Below the pieces are notes generated by a model. That model saw only the letters and a program-made list of their open reading frames with translations. It had not been told where the DNA came from and searched no databases. From an uncultured Opitutia bacterium (lineage in GTDB: Bacteria; Verrucomicrobiota; Verrucomicrobiia; Opitutales; Opitutaceae), in the NCBI GenBank assembly GCA_903902745.1, contig CAIUWA010000047.1, positions 1 through 64,000 of the forward strand: a stretch of DNA of 64,000 nt, given 5' to 3'. The translations under genes and the position numbers were made by a program. Of this stretch, positions 33,381 through 41,663 are shown piece by piece. Numbering within the stretch: the stretch's first letter is position 1; the number at the start of each line of letters is the position of its first letter.

Positions 33381-34733
33381 TCAGGCAATGACCTCAAACT
33401 TGCCCTTGCTGTCACCGAAACGCTCGACCGGCGCGCCCATGCGGCTCAGCAGCGAGGAGTAGAGGTTGGTCATCGGGGTCTCGTCGACCTTGATGTGGCG
33501 GCCCGTCGTGATCGTGCCACCGCCGCGGCCGGCCAGCACGATGGGCAGATTGTCGTGCAAGTGCTGGTTCGGATCGCTGATGCCCGCGCCGAAGACGACC
33601 ATGCAGTTGTCGAGCAGCGTGCCGTTGCCTTCCTTCACCGACTTCAGCTTTTCGAGGAAGTAGGCGAACTGGACGTTGTGCCAGTGGTCGATCTTGGCGA
33701 GATTCGCCAGCTTCTCCGGATTGTTGCCGTGGTGGGACATCGAGTGGTGGCCCGAGGGGACACCGGCGAAGGGATACGGCCGGTTGCCGCCGTCGTGCGA
33801 AACGAGGAAGCTGGCGATGCGGGTGCTGTCGGTCTGGAACGAGAGCGTCATCATGTCGAACATGAGGCGCATGTGCCGCTCGAAGGTGTACTCGGCCTCC
33901 ATGTCGCCCATCGCGCCCTCGGGCACGGGCGGCGGCATCTTGCCGTTCTGGTCGATGCGCTTTTCCACCTCGCGGATGGCCGTGAGATACTCGTCCAGTT
34001 TGTTGCGGTCGTTCGAGCCAAGGTTGCGCTGCAGCCCGCGCGTCTGGTCCAGCACGAAGTCGAGCACGCTCTTGTTCTGGTTTTCCCGCCGCAGGCGGGC
34101 CTCGCGGGATTCGTCGGCGGAGCCGCCGCCAAAGAGCCGGTCGAACGCCGCCTTCGGCTCGATCTCGGGGTTCATCGGCTGCGTCTCGGAGCGCCACGAA
34201 ATGTTGAACTGGTACGCGCAGCTGTAGCCGGAGTCGCACGAGCCGGCTTCCTGGCCGCGATCACAGCTCAGTTCCAGCGAGGGAAAGCGGGTCTGGTCCC
34301 CGATCGCGTTCGCCGCGACCTGGTCCACCGAGATGCCGATATGGATGTCCGAGGCCGACTTCTTCGCCTGGCAGCCGGTGAGGAAGGTCGCCGAGGAGCG
34401 GGCGTGGTCACCACCGCCGTCGCCATTGCCGAATGCCTTCCGGTGCGCGAGGCCGCTGATGACGTTGATATCCGCCTTGTGCGCGGCCAGCGGCTCCAGC
34501 GTCGAGGACATCGTGTAATCGGTGCCCACGCCTTCGGGCGCCCACTTCGCCATGTTCATGCCGTTGGGCAGGTAGACGAAGGCCATGCGCTTGGGCATGC
34601 CGGCCGGCGTGGTGCCAACGGTCGCCGCCAGCGCGCTGACGGAGGGAAGCATGGCGTCCAACACCGGCAGGGCGATCACGGTGCCCATGCCGCGGAGAAA
34701 AGTCCGACGGGGAATCTGCCAATTTGTGCTCAT
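33381..34733 (-). CDS. DUF1552 protein with Tat signal, copy 2
   Basis: A 450-residue close paralogue of copy 1, with Tat signal RRTFLRGMGTVIALPVLDAM. Differences cluster in the N-terminal signal region and the extreme C-terminus (LYSSLLSRMGAPVERFGDS). The three cysteines of DRGQEAGSCDSGYSCAYQFN and the His-rich PSGHHSMSHHGNNPEKL are conserved in both and are candidates for metal binding. It lies downstream of the esterase and DUF1592 genes on the same strand, with a 118-base gap. The presence of an intact terminator after each copy suggests gene plus terminator were duplicated together. Confidence 0.9.
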   Translation of the reverse strand: MSTNWQIPRRTFLRGMGTVIALPVLDAMLPSVSALAATVGTTPAGMPKRMAFVYLPNGMNMAKWAPEGVGTDYTMSSTLEPLAAHKADINVISGLAHRKAFGNGDGGGDHARSSATFLTGCQAKKSASDIHIGISVDQVAANAIGDQTRFPSLELSCDRGQEAGSCDSGYSCAYQFNISWRSETQPMNPEIEPKAAFDRLFGGGSADESREARLRRENQNKSVLDFVLDQTRGLQRNLGSNDRNKLDEYLTAIREVEKRIDQNGKMPPPVPEGAMGDMEAEYTFERHMRLMFDMMTLSFQTDSTRIASFLVSHDGGNRPYPFAGVPSGHHSMSHHGNNPEKLANLAKIDHWHNVQFAYFLEKLKSVKEGNGTLLDNCMVVFGAGISDPNQHLHDNLPIVLAGRGGGTITTGRHIKVDETPMTNLYSSLLSRMGAPVERFGDSKGKFEVIA

Positions 34734-34851
34734 AATAGGGGAAGGTTAGAAGGGCTGACGGCTTGATGGGGTGTAAGTGACGTTAAAACGGCCAATGGGC
34801 GGGGACAAGTTTGGATTTGAAATCACCCGGCCAGGAGAGCCCGGGTCTGGG

Positions 34852-36864
34852 TCAGAGTTTGGCGGCAAGTTTCCAGGATTCGTCGAACACGCCCTCGTCC
34901 GCCGTTTCGGAGGAAAACTGGCCGTCGGCCTGCTTGGTGACCTTGAGCACGGCATAGTCGCCGTAGCCCCCGGTCACGCCGCGGCCCTGGGGAGGCAGGC
35001 CGGTATTGATGACCACGTAATGCCTGGGGTTGAGCGGATTGGGATAGATGAGCACCGGCACATGGTCAGCGGAGCTGTAGGTCTTGCCGCCGACGATGAT
35101 GCTGTCCTTGGTCCACTTCACCGGCAGCTTGCCGGCGATCTGGCCGAGGATCTTGTTGCTGGCGGGATCGCCGAAGAGGACGAGATTGTTGCCGGCGATG
35201 TCATCGGCCGTGATCGCGGTGTCATCCTTGGTGCGCGCCTCGCCGCAATAATCGCGTGCGAACATCATCTTGAAGCGCTCGAGCTCCTGCTTGCCGCGCT
35301 CATCGGCGACGGGGTTGTTCGGGCGGCCGGTCGGGGCCACGCAAAGGAACGCCTCGAAGAAGCCGTCGTAGATCGGCCCCTGGAGGTTGTGTTGCTTGCG
35401 CAGGCCGGTGTCGGCGCCGGCCTTGGCCGTCTGCCAGTGGCCGCCATTGCGGACGAGCAGGAGACTGGCGGCGGGCTTGACGCTGAGCGTGTCGCCATCG
35501 ATCAAGATTTTCTGCGCCGCCACGGTCTCGGTCAGGAGCAGCCGCGAGACGTTGCTGGTCTTGATCGTGTAACTCGCCTTCGCCGCATCGCGCTCGGCGT
35601 CGACGCTGGCCCGGTCGAAATGCTGCTGCAGGCCGTCCACCGTGACCCAATGGCTGCGGTTGTAGCGGGTCGTGTAGGTGATGAAGCGGATGTGGTCGGG
35701 CACCACGATGCCGCGCGCAAAATTCGCCGCGGTGAAGGCGTCGATGATTTTCGCCGTCTCCCCGGTCGCGTGCGAATGGCCCTGGCCGGGATTGGCGAGG
35801 AAGATCGCATTGATGTCCTTGCCCGTGAAAACATACTGGCTGGTCCGGTCGATCGTGTAGCCTTCGCGTCCGAGCTGGGTGCGGATGCTGGTGGAGGACG
35901 CGAGCTGCGCGTCGTTCGCGCCGGCGTAGCCGACGAGCGGAATGTTAAAGACGTTCAGCGCGTGGTCGACCTGGATGTTGTAAGTGACATTCGTGGCCTT
36001 CTGAACCGGCGTGAGGCCGTCCATGTTGACGCGGTTGCCGATCACGCCCGCATCAATCTCCAGGCCGCAGAACAGGTCCGCGTTGTGCAGGCCGATCTGC
36101 CATCCACCCGCGCCGCCCATCGAGAAGCCGGCCAGCAGGATCCGCTTCGGGTCGATGTTGTAGCGCTTTTGCACGGCCGCGATGACCTCGAAGACATCCG
36201 TCTCACCGGCCCAGCGGAAGGAATTGTTGCCCCGACCGAAGACGTTCACGCGGATAAAACCGGCGTTGCCTCCCCCACCCGCGGCCCGCTCGCTGGGACG
36301 GTCGTTGCCGCCCACCTGCGTGAGCCCGAGGTCGGGCGTGTCATGGCTCCGGCCGTGAAGATAAACGTAGAGCGGCATCGGCTTGGCCGGATCGTACGAG
36401 GACGGGATACTGATCGTGTAAGGCTGCGCCGTGCCATCGACGGCGGAGCGGTAGGCGCGATGGACACTGCCCTTCAGCTGCGGCCAGGCCGCGGTGCCGG
36501 CCTTGATCTCGGCCGCGCGGCGCAGGCCGTCGTCGAGAACCGAGACGCAGCGTCCGGCGGCTTCCTTGTTGATGAATCCGCCGGGCACCCGCACGACGTT
36601 TTCCACCACCCAAAGACAGGACTCGGCATCGACCACCAGCGTGTCGTCGGCCTTGGCGGCCTTGAGCGCGGCGATGGCGGCCCGCAACTGGACCAGCCGT
36701 GATTGGATGGCCTGCATCTGCCCGTCCGTGGGCGTGATCGGCGCGGGCGGCGGCACCGTATCGCCGGCACCTACCACCGGCTGGCCGGCGAAGGGAAGGT
36801 CTTCGGCGGCGGCCCGCCCGACCAATGCGGTCATCAGGGCGGCCGAAAGCAGGATTTTCTTCAT
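34852..36864 (-). CDS. Secreted alpha/beta hydrolase (esterase/prolyl-oligopeptidase-like)
   Basis: A 670-residue exported protein with signal peptide MKKILLSAALMTALVGRAAA. A helical region of about 120 residues precedes the hydrolase core: YTISIPSSYDPAKPMPLYVY, the oxyanion segment LHGRS, the nucleophile elbow GFSMGGAGGW, and a histidine in NPGQGHSHATGE. A C-terminal beta-rich domain of about 300 residues follows (GHWQTAKAGA, PVLIYPNPLNPRHYVVINTG). The layout resembles planctomycete and verrucomicrobial 'phospholipase/prolyl oligopeptidase' proteins near sulfatases and DUF1592 genes. It starts 8 bases after the DUF1592 stop, so the two are translationally linked in one transcript. Confidence 0.85.
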   Translation of the reverse strand: MKKILLSAALMTALVGRAAAEDLPFAGQPVVGAGDTVPPPAPITPTDGQMQAIQSRLVQLRAAIAALKAAKADDTLVVDAESCLWVVENVVRVPGGFINKEAAGRCVSVLDDGLRRAAEIKAGTAAWPQLKGSVHRAYRSAVDGTAQPYTISIPSSYDPAKPMPLYVYLHGRSHDTPDLGLTQVGGNDRPSERAAGGGGNAGFIRVNVFGRGNNSFRWAGETDVFEVIAAVQKRYNIDPKRILLAGFSMGGAGGWQIGLHNADLFCGLEIDAGVIGNRVNMDGLTPVQKATNVTYNIQVDHALNVFNIPLVGYAGANDAQLASSTSIRTQLGREGYTIDRTSQYVFTGKDINAIFLANPGQGHSHATGETAKIIDAFTAANFARGIVVPDHIRFITYTTRYNRSHWVTVDGLQQHFDRASVDAERDAAKASYTIKTSNVSRLLLTETVAAQKILIDGDTLSVKPAASLLLVRNGGHWQTAKAGADTGLRKQHNLQGPIYDGFFEAFLCVAPTGRPNNPVADERGKQELERFKMMFARDYCGEARTKDDTAITADDIAGNNLVLFGDPASNKILGQIAGKLPVKWTKDSIIVGGKTYSSADHVPVLIYPNPLNPRHYVVINTGLPPQGRGVTGGYGDYAVLKVTKQADGQFSSETADEGVFDESWKLAAKL

Positions 36865-36871
36865 GGAGTGA

Positions 36872-39805
36872 TTACTGTGAGGCAACCATCGCGGTTTCCG
36901 TCCGCTGCTTGTCGAACGGAACGCTCTTCACCACCGCCAGCACGACATCAGAGAAATGGTAGCCGCCGGTGGCCACGTCCTTCACGATCCGGTCGACGGC
37001 CGGGCGGTCGGAGCGGTCCGTCCCGCGGCCGAGGGAGTAAATCAGCATCTTGTCGGCGAGATTGCGCACGAAGCTGTCGCGTTTCTTGTCCGCGAGGATG
37101 CCGATCAGCTCGGTCGTCCCGTTGAAGGATTCGCCCGAGGTCAGCTTGCCGGAGGCGTCGACGACATCCTCGCCGTCCTTCGCCCGCCAGGCGCCGATCG
37201 CGTCAAAGTTTTCCAGGCCGAATCCGATGGGATCCATGCGCGCATGGCAGGAGGCGCAGACCGGATTGGCACGGTGCTCCTCCATCTGGTGCCGCAGCGT
37301 GCCGGTCACCTGCTTGCTGTCGCCCGCCAGGGGCGGCACATCGGGTGGCGGGGGCGGCGGCGGGGTGCCCAGCAGATTTTCCAGAACCCACTTGCCGCGC
37401 TTCACGGGCGAGGTGCGGGTTGGCGCCGAGGTGATGGTCAGCACACTCGCCTGCGTCAGGACGCCGCGGCGGGGGGTGTCCTTGAGCGAGACCCGGCGGA
37501 ATTCATCCCCGGTGACCCCGGGCAGGCCGTAGTATTTGGCCAGGCGCTCGTTGACGAATGTGTAGTCGGCGTTGACGAAATCCATCACGCTGCGGTTTTC
37601 CCGCACGATGCTTTCAAAGAATTTCTCGGTCTCCGTCTGCATGGCGTCGCGCAGCTCATCGTCGAAGCCGGGGAAGAGCTTTTTGTCCGGCGCGACAAAC
37701 TTGAGGTTGCGGATCTCCAGCCATTGGCCCGCGAAGTTCACGACCAGCGCGTTGGCCTTGGGCGAGGCGAGCATCCGGCGCACCTGCGCGTCGAGGTTCT
37801 TGCGCAGCGCGCCGCGCTCGGCGAGGTCGAGCAGCTCGTCGTCCGGCATGCTGCTCCACAGGAAATAGGACAGGCGCGACGCCAGCGCGACCTCTCCGAC
37901 CGGCCGGGCCAGCACAGGCGCGCTGGCCAGCTGCACCGTGGCCGGCGCCTCGCCGCGGAACAGGAAATAGGGCGAAACCAGCACCGCCTGCAGCGCGAAC
38001 TTCACGTTCGCCTCAAGCGACCCGCCCTGTGCGGCGGCCGCCGTATAGAGTTTCATCAGCGAGTCGACCTCCGCCGGCTCGACCGGCCGGCGCCAGGCGC
38101 GGCGGGTGAAGTCCGTGATGATGACGCGGGCCTGCTCGGCTGACGCCGGGGTCGGCGCCTTCCGGCCCGTCATCCGGGCGAAAACCCCGCCAATGCCCGT
38201 CAGGGGCGCCGGGGTGGCGGCCTTGGCGAAGAGCGCCTGGATGGCCTGAGGCCGGTCGGGCAGCCGGGCCGGCTCGGTCAGGCTGGAAATTTCGAGGTAA
38301 TCGACGATGAGGTTCCGGTTGCGCAGGTTCGGGTTCTTGTTCTCGGGATCGGCAAAATCGTTGATGAAGGCTGCGGCAAACCGGTGTTCGCCGGGGGGCA
38401 GTTTCATCCGGTACTCGTAGACCTGCGGGATCGCATTGAGCAGCACCGTGGAGAAAACCCGCTGGCCCTCGATCGGCACCAGCTTCGCCGGCGCAAGCAC
38501 GTCAAAGGTCTGGACCGGCTTGCCATCGACGCGGAATTCCATCCTCGCCGGATCGTCCCCGGACTGCTGCGCGTAGGCCTGCGCGCGCAAGATGTATTCG
38601 GCCTCCGCCGGTACCTGGTACTTCAGCGCGGCTTCACCTTCGTGGTCGAAGATGCGCTCGCCCTGCGCCGTCAATTTCGACCCCGTGCCAGTGACCTCGA
38701 GCTGGTCCGCCGAAACCCGGCGGGTTGCGGTCTGCAGCGGCCCCTCGATGTCGACCGTCTTGATATAAATCGTGCCGCCCTGCTTCGGCCCGAGTCGGCC
38801 GTTGCCCATCTCCAGCTCGTATTTGCCGCCCCGGAGGTGGTGATTGACGAACGCCAGGCGGTGTTTGCCGGCGGGCATGCCAATGCGCATCTCAAAGGTC
38901 TCCGGCTTGCCTTCCGGCGCCGCGATCTTCCAAGTGCCGACAATGGAGTCGTCGACCATGCAGGTAAGGACAATCGGCACCTCGGAGAGCGGTTTGTTGG
39001 ACGAGGCATATTTGCCCTTGGGCGTGGCGAAAGCCTCGACCTTCACAATGTAGTCGCCGGGCGCCATCGTCATGCGCGTGGCGAGCCCGTCCTCCTCCAG
39101 TGAGCCGAGCGGCATCCAGCCGTCGCCGCGGTCACCCTCGGCGTTGAAGCCGACTTCCATCAGGTTGGCCCGCAGGTGGACCTTTTTGGTCTGGATCGCC
39201 TCGGTGGGAATCGCGTCGTTCAGGATGTTGCGAGCGGCGGTGAGATATTTTTCCAACAGCACGGGCGGCAGCGAGAGCACGTCACTAATGTTGTCGAAGC
39301 CGTAGCCGGAGTTGTCGGCGGGGAAGTCATCGGCGGGCTTGAAGTCCACCCCGACGAGGTCGCGGATGGTGTTGTTGTACTCCGTGCGGTTCAGCCGGTG
39401 GATGGTGACGCGGCCCGGGTCGGGGTTCGCCGGGTCGACATGGAACAGCTCCCGCTCGATCCAATTGCTGATCAGGTCGCGCTCGGCCTGCTGCGGCAGG
39501 GCGTCGGCGTCATCCGGCGGCATCTCCTGGGTGTGGACGCGCTCCATCACGGTCTCCCACTTTTTCGCGTTCTTGTGGATGTCCGCGAGCGTCTGGTCGG
39601 AGTCGAGGGTGACATCGCCCTTGTGCCGGCCGTTGCCGTGGCACTCGTAGCAGTACTTCTCGAGCAGCGGCTTGACGTTCTTGTCGAACGCGGCCGTCGC
39701 GTTCGTCATCTCGGCGGCGCGGCCGAGGCTGCCGGCACCAAGCGCGGCCAGGCAAAGGACGGTTAAACGAAACGGGGCGGGGGCGGAGCCAGAGATCATG
39801 GCCAT
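36872..39805 (-). CDS. DUF1592-type protein with cytochrome-like CxxCH motifs
   Basis: A 977-residue exported protein. After a signal peptide (FRLTVLCLAALGAGSLGRAA) comes a PSCyt1-like segment with CYECHGNGRHKGDVTLDSD, then DUF1587 (HRLNRTEYNNTIRDLVGVDF), a central carbohydrate-binding-like beta region at about 250-500, DUF1595 and DUF1592 (RLSYFLWSSMPDDELLDLAE), DUF1588 (PVCASCHARMDPIGFGLENF) and DUF1585 (SFVRNLADKMLIYSLGRGTD). CxxCH motifs suggest covalent haem. These multi-domain proteins pair with DUF1552 partners, as here. A second ATG lies two codons in (39799). It is the first gene of the minus-strand group. Confidence 0.9.
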   Translation of the reverse strand: MAMISGSAPAPFRLTVLCLAALGAGSLGRAAEMTNATAAFDKNVKPLLEKYCYECHGNGRHKGDVTLDSDQTLADIHKNAKKWETVMERVHTQEMPPDDADALPQQAERDLISNWIERELFHVDPANPDPGRVTIHRLNRTEYNNTIRDLVGVDFKPADDFPADNSGYGFDNISDVLSLPPVLLEKYLTAARNILNDAIPTEAIQTKKVHLRANLMEVGFNAEGDRGDGWMPLGSLEEDGLATRMTMAPGDYIVKVEAFATPKGKYASSNKPLSEVPIVLTCMVDDSIVGTWKIAAPEGKPETFEMRIGMPAGKHRLAFVNHHLRGGKYELEMGNGRLGPKQGGTIYIKTVDIEGPLQTATRRVSADQLEVTGTGSKLTAQGERIFDHEGEAALKYQVPAEAEYILRAQAYAQQSGDDPARMEFRVDGKPVQTFDVLAPAKLVPIEGQRVFSTVLLNAIPQVYEYRMKLPPGEHRFAAAFINDFADPENKNPNLRNRNLIVDYLEISSLTEPARLPDRPQAIQALFAKAATPAPLTGIGGVFARMTGRKAPTPASAEQARVIITDFTRRAWRRPVEPAEVDSLMKLYTAAAAQGGSLEANVKFALQAVLVSPYFLFRGEAPATVQLASAPVLARPVGEVALASRLSYFLWSSMPDDELLDLAERGALRKNLDAQVRRMLASPKANALVVNFAGQWLEIRNLKFVAPDKKLFPGFDDELRDAMQTETEKFFESIVRENRSVMDFVNADYTFVNERLAKYYGLPGVTGDEFRRVSLKDTPRRGVLTQASVLTITSAPTRTSPVKRGKWVLENLLGTPPPPPPPDVPPLAGDSKQVTGTLRHQMEEHRANPVCASCHARMDPIGFGLENFDAIGAWRAKDGEDVVDASGKLTSGESFNGTTELIGILADKKRDSFVRNLADKMLIYSLGRGTDRSDRPAVDRIVKDVATGGYHFSDVVLAVVKSVPFDKQRTETAMVASQ

Positions 39806-40030
39806 GAATTTGGAGGGATTGCTGATGCGATGCGGGGGACAGGCTCGACGACCGGTGCGGGGTGCAAACAGGGGGGAAAGACACCGGTTACGGGCCTCAA
39901 GACCTACAGTTAAAGGTTAACGCAGGCCAAGGGGAAAAGTTGCCCGGTATTTGCCCGCTGCAGCGCGGTTAATTATCGTGCCTTTTCGCGGCGAAAGTCC
40001 GGAGATGGCCCGGTCGAAACCCCGCGCCCC
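39806..40030. promoter_or_regulatory. Divergent intergenic region, DUF1592 gene and Tat TIM-barrel gene
   Basis: About 225 bases separate two divergent starts, so promoters for both groups should lie here. The plus side has a GTTAAAGGTTAACG imperfect palindrome near 39910-39923, a possible operator, but nothing identifies its regulator. No gene is seen. Confidence 0.35.
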
Positions 40031-41515
40031 GTGCCCCCATCGGATATCAACCGCCGTGAATTCATCCGGGTCTCCGCTGCCGGCGCGGCGGGCCTCGGCT
40101 TGCTCGCCCGCGCCGGTGCCGCGGAGCCATCCCCCGCCCTGCGGGCCACCCGAAAACCCATGGTAGGCATCCAAATCGGCGCGGGCGTCCTGGCGCAGAA
40201 CCAGGAGCGCGTGCTCGATGATATCCAGCAGCGCGCCGGCGTGAACACGCTCTTTCCCTTCATCTACAGCCACATCAGCACCTGGGCCGGCATGCCCGCC
40301 GCCGGTTATCGCGGGGGCAATTTTTCCGTGCCCCACATGCAGTATTACAAGGACACCCTCCTCACCTACGAGGACATGCGCGCGCCGGAATTCGGCAACC
40401 TCGACCTGCTGGCGAACCTGATTCCCGCCGCGCGCCGGCGCGGCATGAAGACCTTTGCCTGGATCATTGAGGACAATGTGCGCCCCCCGGTGGCGCACTG
40501 GGAATCGCTCTACGAAATCGATTTCCATGGCCGCCGGACCGACCGCCATCCCGCCGGGCCGTGCTATAACCATCCGCAGTATCGCGGCTATCTCCTCGGA
40601 TTGGTGGAGGACTACGCGCGCTCCTACGACATCGATGGCATCATGTGGTCGTCCGAGCGCCAGGGCGGCCTGTGGAACGCGCTCGGCGCCTTCCACAACG
40701 GCGCGGGCGCCGACCCGGGCCAGGCCACGTGCTTCTGCGAGTTCTGCCAGCAGAAGGCCAAAGCGCAGGGCATCAATGTCGAGCGTGCCCGCGCCGGCTT
40801 CACCGCCCTCGAGGCCTACGTGCGTGCCGGCCGCGCCCAACAGCGGCCGCGCGACGGTTACCACGTCGAGTTCTGGCGCATCCTGCTCCGCCATCCCGAG
40901 CTGCTCGCGTGGGAAAATTTGTGGCTGCGCAGCCGCGAGGAGGTCCAGGCCGCGATGTTCCAGAAGGCGAAGTCCATCAAGCCCGCCCTGCAGGTCGGCT
41001 GGCACATCTGGCACAATGTCTCCTTCAGCCCGTTCCACCGCGCCGAGGAGGATTACGCCGCGATGACCGCCTGGTCCGACTTCATCAAGCCCGTGCTCTA
41101 CAGCAATTGCGCGGGCCGCCGCATGCAGCAGTTCATCGAGAGCACGCGGGAAAATGTCTTCGGCGACCTGACCAACCAGCAGGCCCTCGATTTCGCCTAC
41201 CGCGCCTTGAACTACGAGGAGGCCCCGTGGGACCGCATGACGTCCGCCGGTTTCTCCGGCGATTACGTGCGGCGTGAAACCCGGCGCGCCTGCGATGCCG
41301 TGGCCGGCACTCCAACCGTCATCTGGCCGGGCATCGACATCGACGTGCAGTGGGAGGGCGTTGGCCCCTGCACGCCCGAGGGCGTGCAGCGGTCGGTCAA
41401 GGGCGCCTTCCAAGGCGGCGCCGACGGCGTGCTGCTGTCCCGCACCTACTCCGAGATGAAACCCGAAAATCTCTCCGCCGCCGGCACCGCGTTGCGGGAT
41501 CTTGGATTGATGTAG
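40031..41515 (+). CDS. Tat-exported TIM-barrel protein, putative glycoside hydrolase
   Basis: A 494-residue protein from a GTG start. The twin-arginine signal is NRREFIRVSAAGAAGLGLLA. The mature part looks like a (beta/alpha)8 enzyme: MVGIQIGAGVLAQ, VNTLFPFIYSH, GMKTFAWIIED, YDIDGIMWSSERQGGLW (acidic residues after strand 4), and a cysteine pair in ATCFCEFCQQKA. Similar proteins are annotated as hypothetical or GH-like in Verrucomicrobia. The catalytic acid is not assignable. It shares the C-x-C-x-x-C motif after a barrel strand with the two Tat proteins at 41664 and 45701, suggesting one superfamily. Confidence 0.75.
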   Translation: MPPSDINRREFIRVSAAGAAGLGLLARAGAAEPSPALRATRKPMVGIQIGAGVLAQNQERVLDDIQQRAGVNTLFPFIYSHISTWAGMPAAGYRGGNFSVPHMQYYKDTLLTYEDMRAPEFGNLDLLANLIPAARRRGMKTFAWIIEDNVRPPVAHWESLYEIDFHGRRTDRHPAGPCYNHPQYRGYLLGLVEDYARSYDIDGIMWSSERQGGLWNALGAFHNGAGADPGQATCFCEFCQQKAKAQGINVERARAGFTALEAYVRAGRAQQRPRDGYHVEFWRILLRHPELLAWENLWLRSREEVQAAMFQKAKSIKPALQVGWHIWHNVSFSPFHRAEEDYAAMTAWSDFIKPVLYSNCAGRRMQQFIESTRENVFGDLTNQQALDFAYRALNYEEAPWDRMTSAGFSGDYVRRETRRACDAVAGTPTVIWPGIDIDVQWEGVGPCTPEGVQRSVKGAFQGGADGVLLSRTYSEMKPENLSAAGTALRDLGLM

Positions 41516-41564
41516 GGGCGCAGCCTTTCGGGGCGCGGTATGCGATTGGCCATGCCAAACCCGT

Positions 41565-41655
41565 TTTTCGCGCAGAGACACGAAGAAGCCGGATAAAGCC
41601 GGTGCGCTGCTGTCCAATAAATCTGCGCTGCCTCTCCGCGCCTCTGCGCGAAATT
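41565..41655. repeat. Long inverted repeat of CGCGCAGAG words
   Basis: TTTCGCGCAGAG (41567-41578) pairs exactly with CTCTGCGCGAAA (41642-41653). The spacer carries further ACACGAAG and CTCCGCGCC words. It fills the gap between two convergent genes. The same arm sequence recurs at 49657-49763. Confidence 0.85.
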
Positions 41656-41663
41656 CGTCCGTC

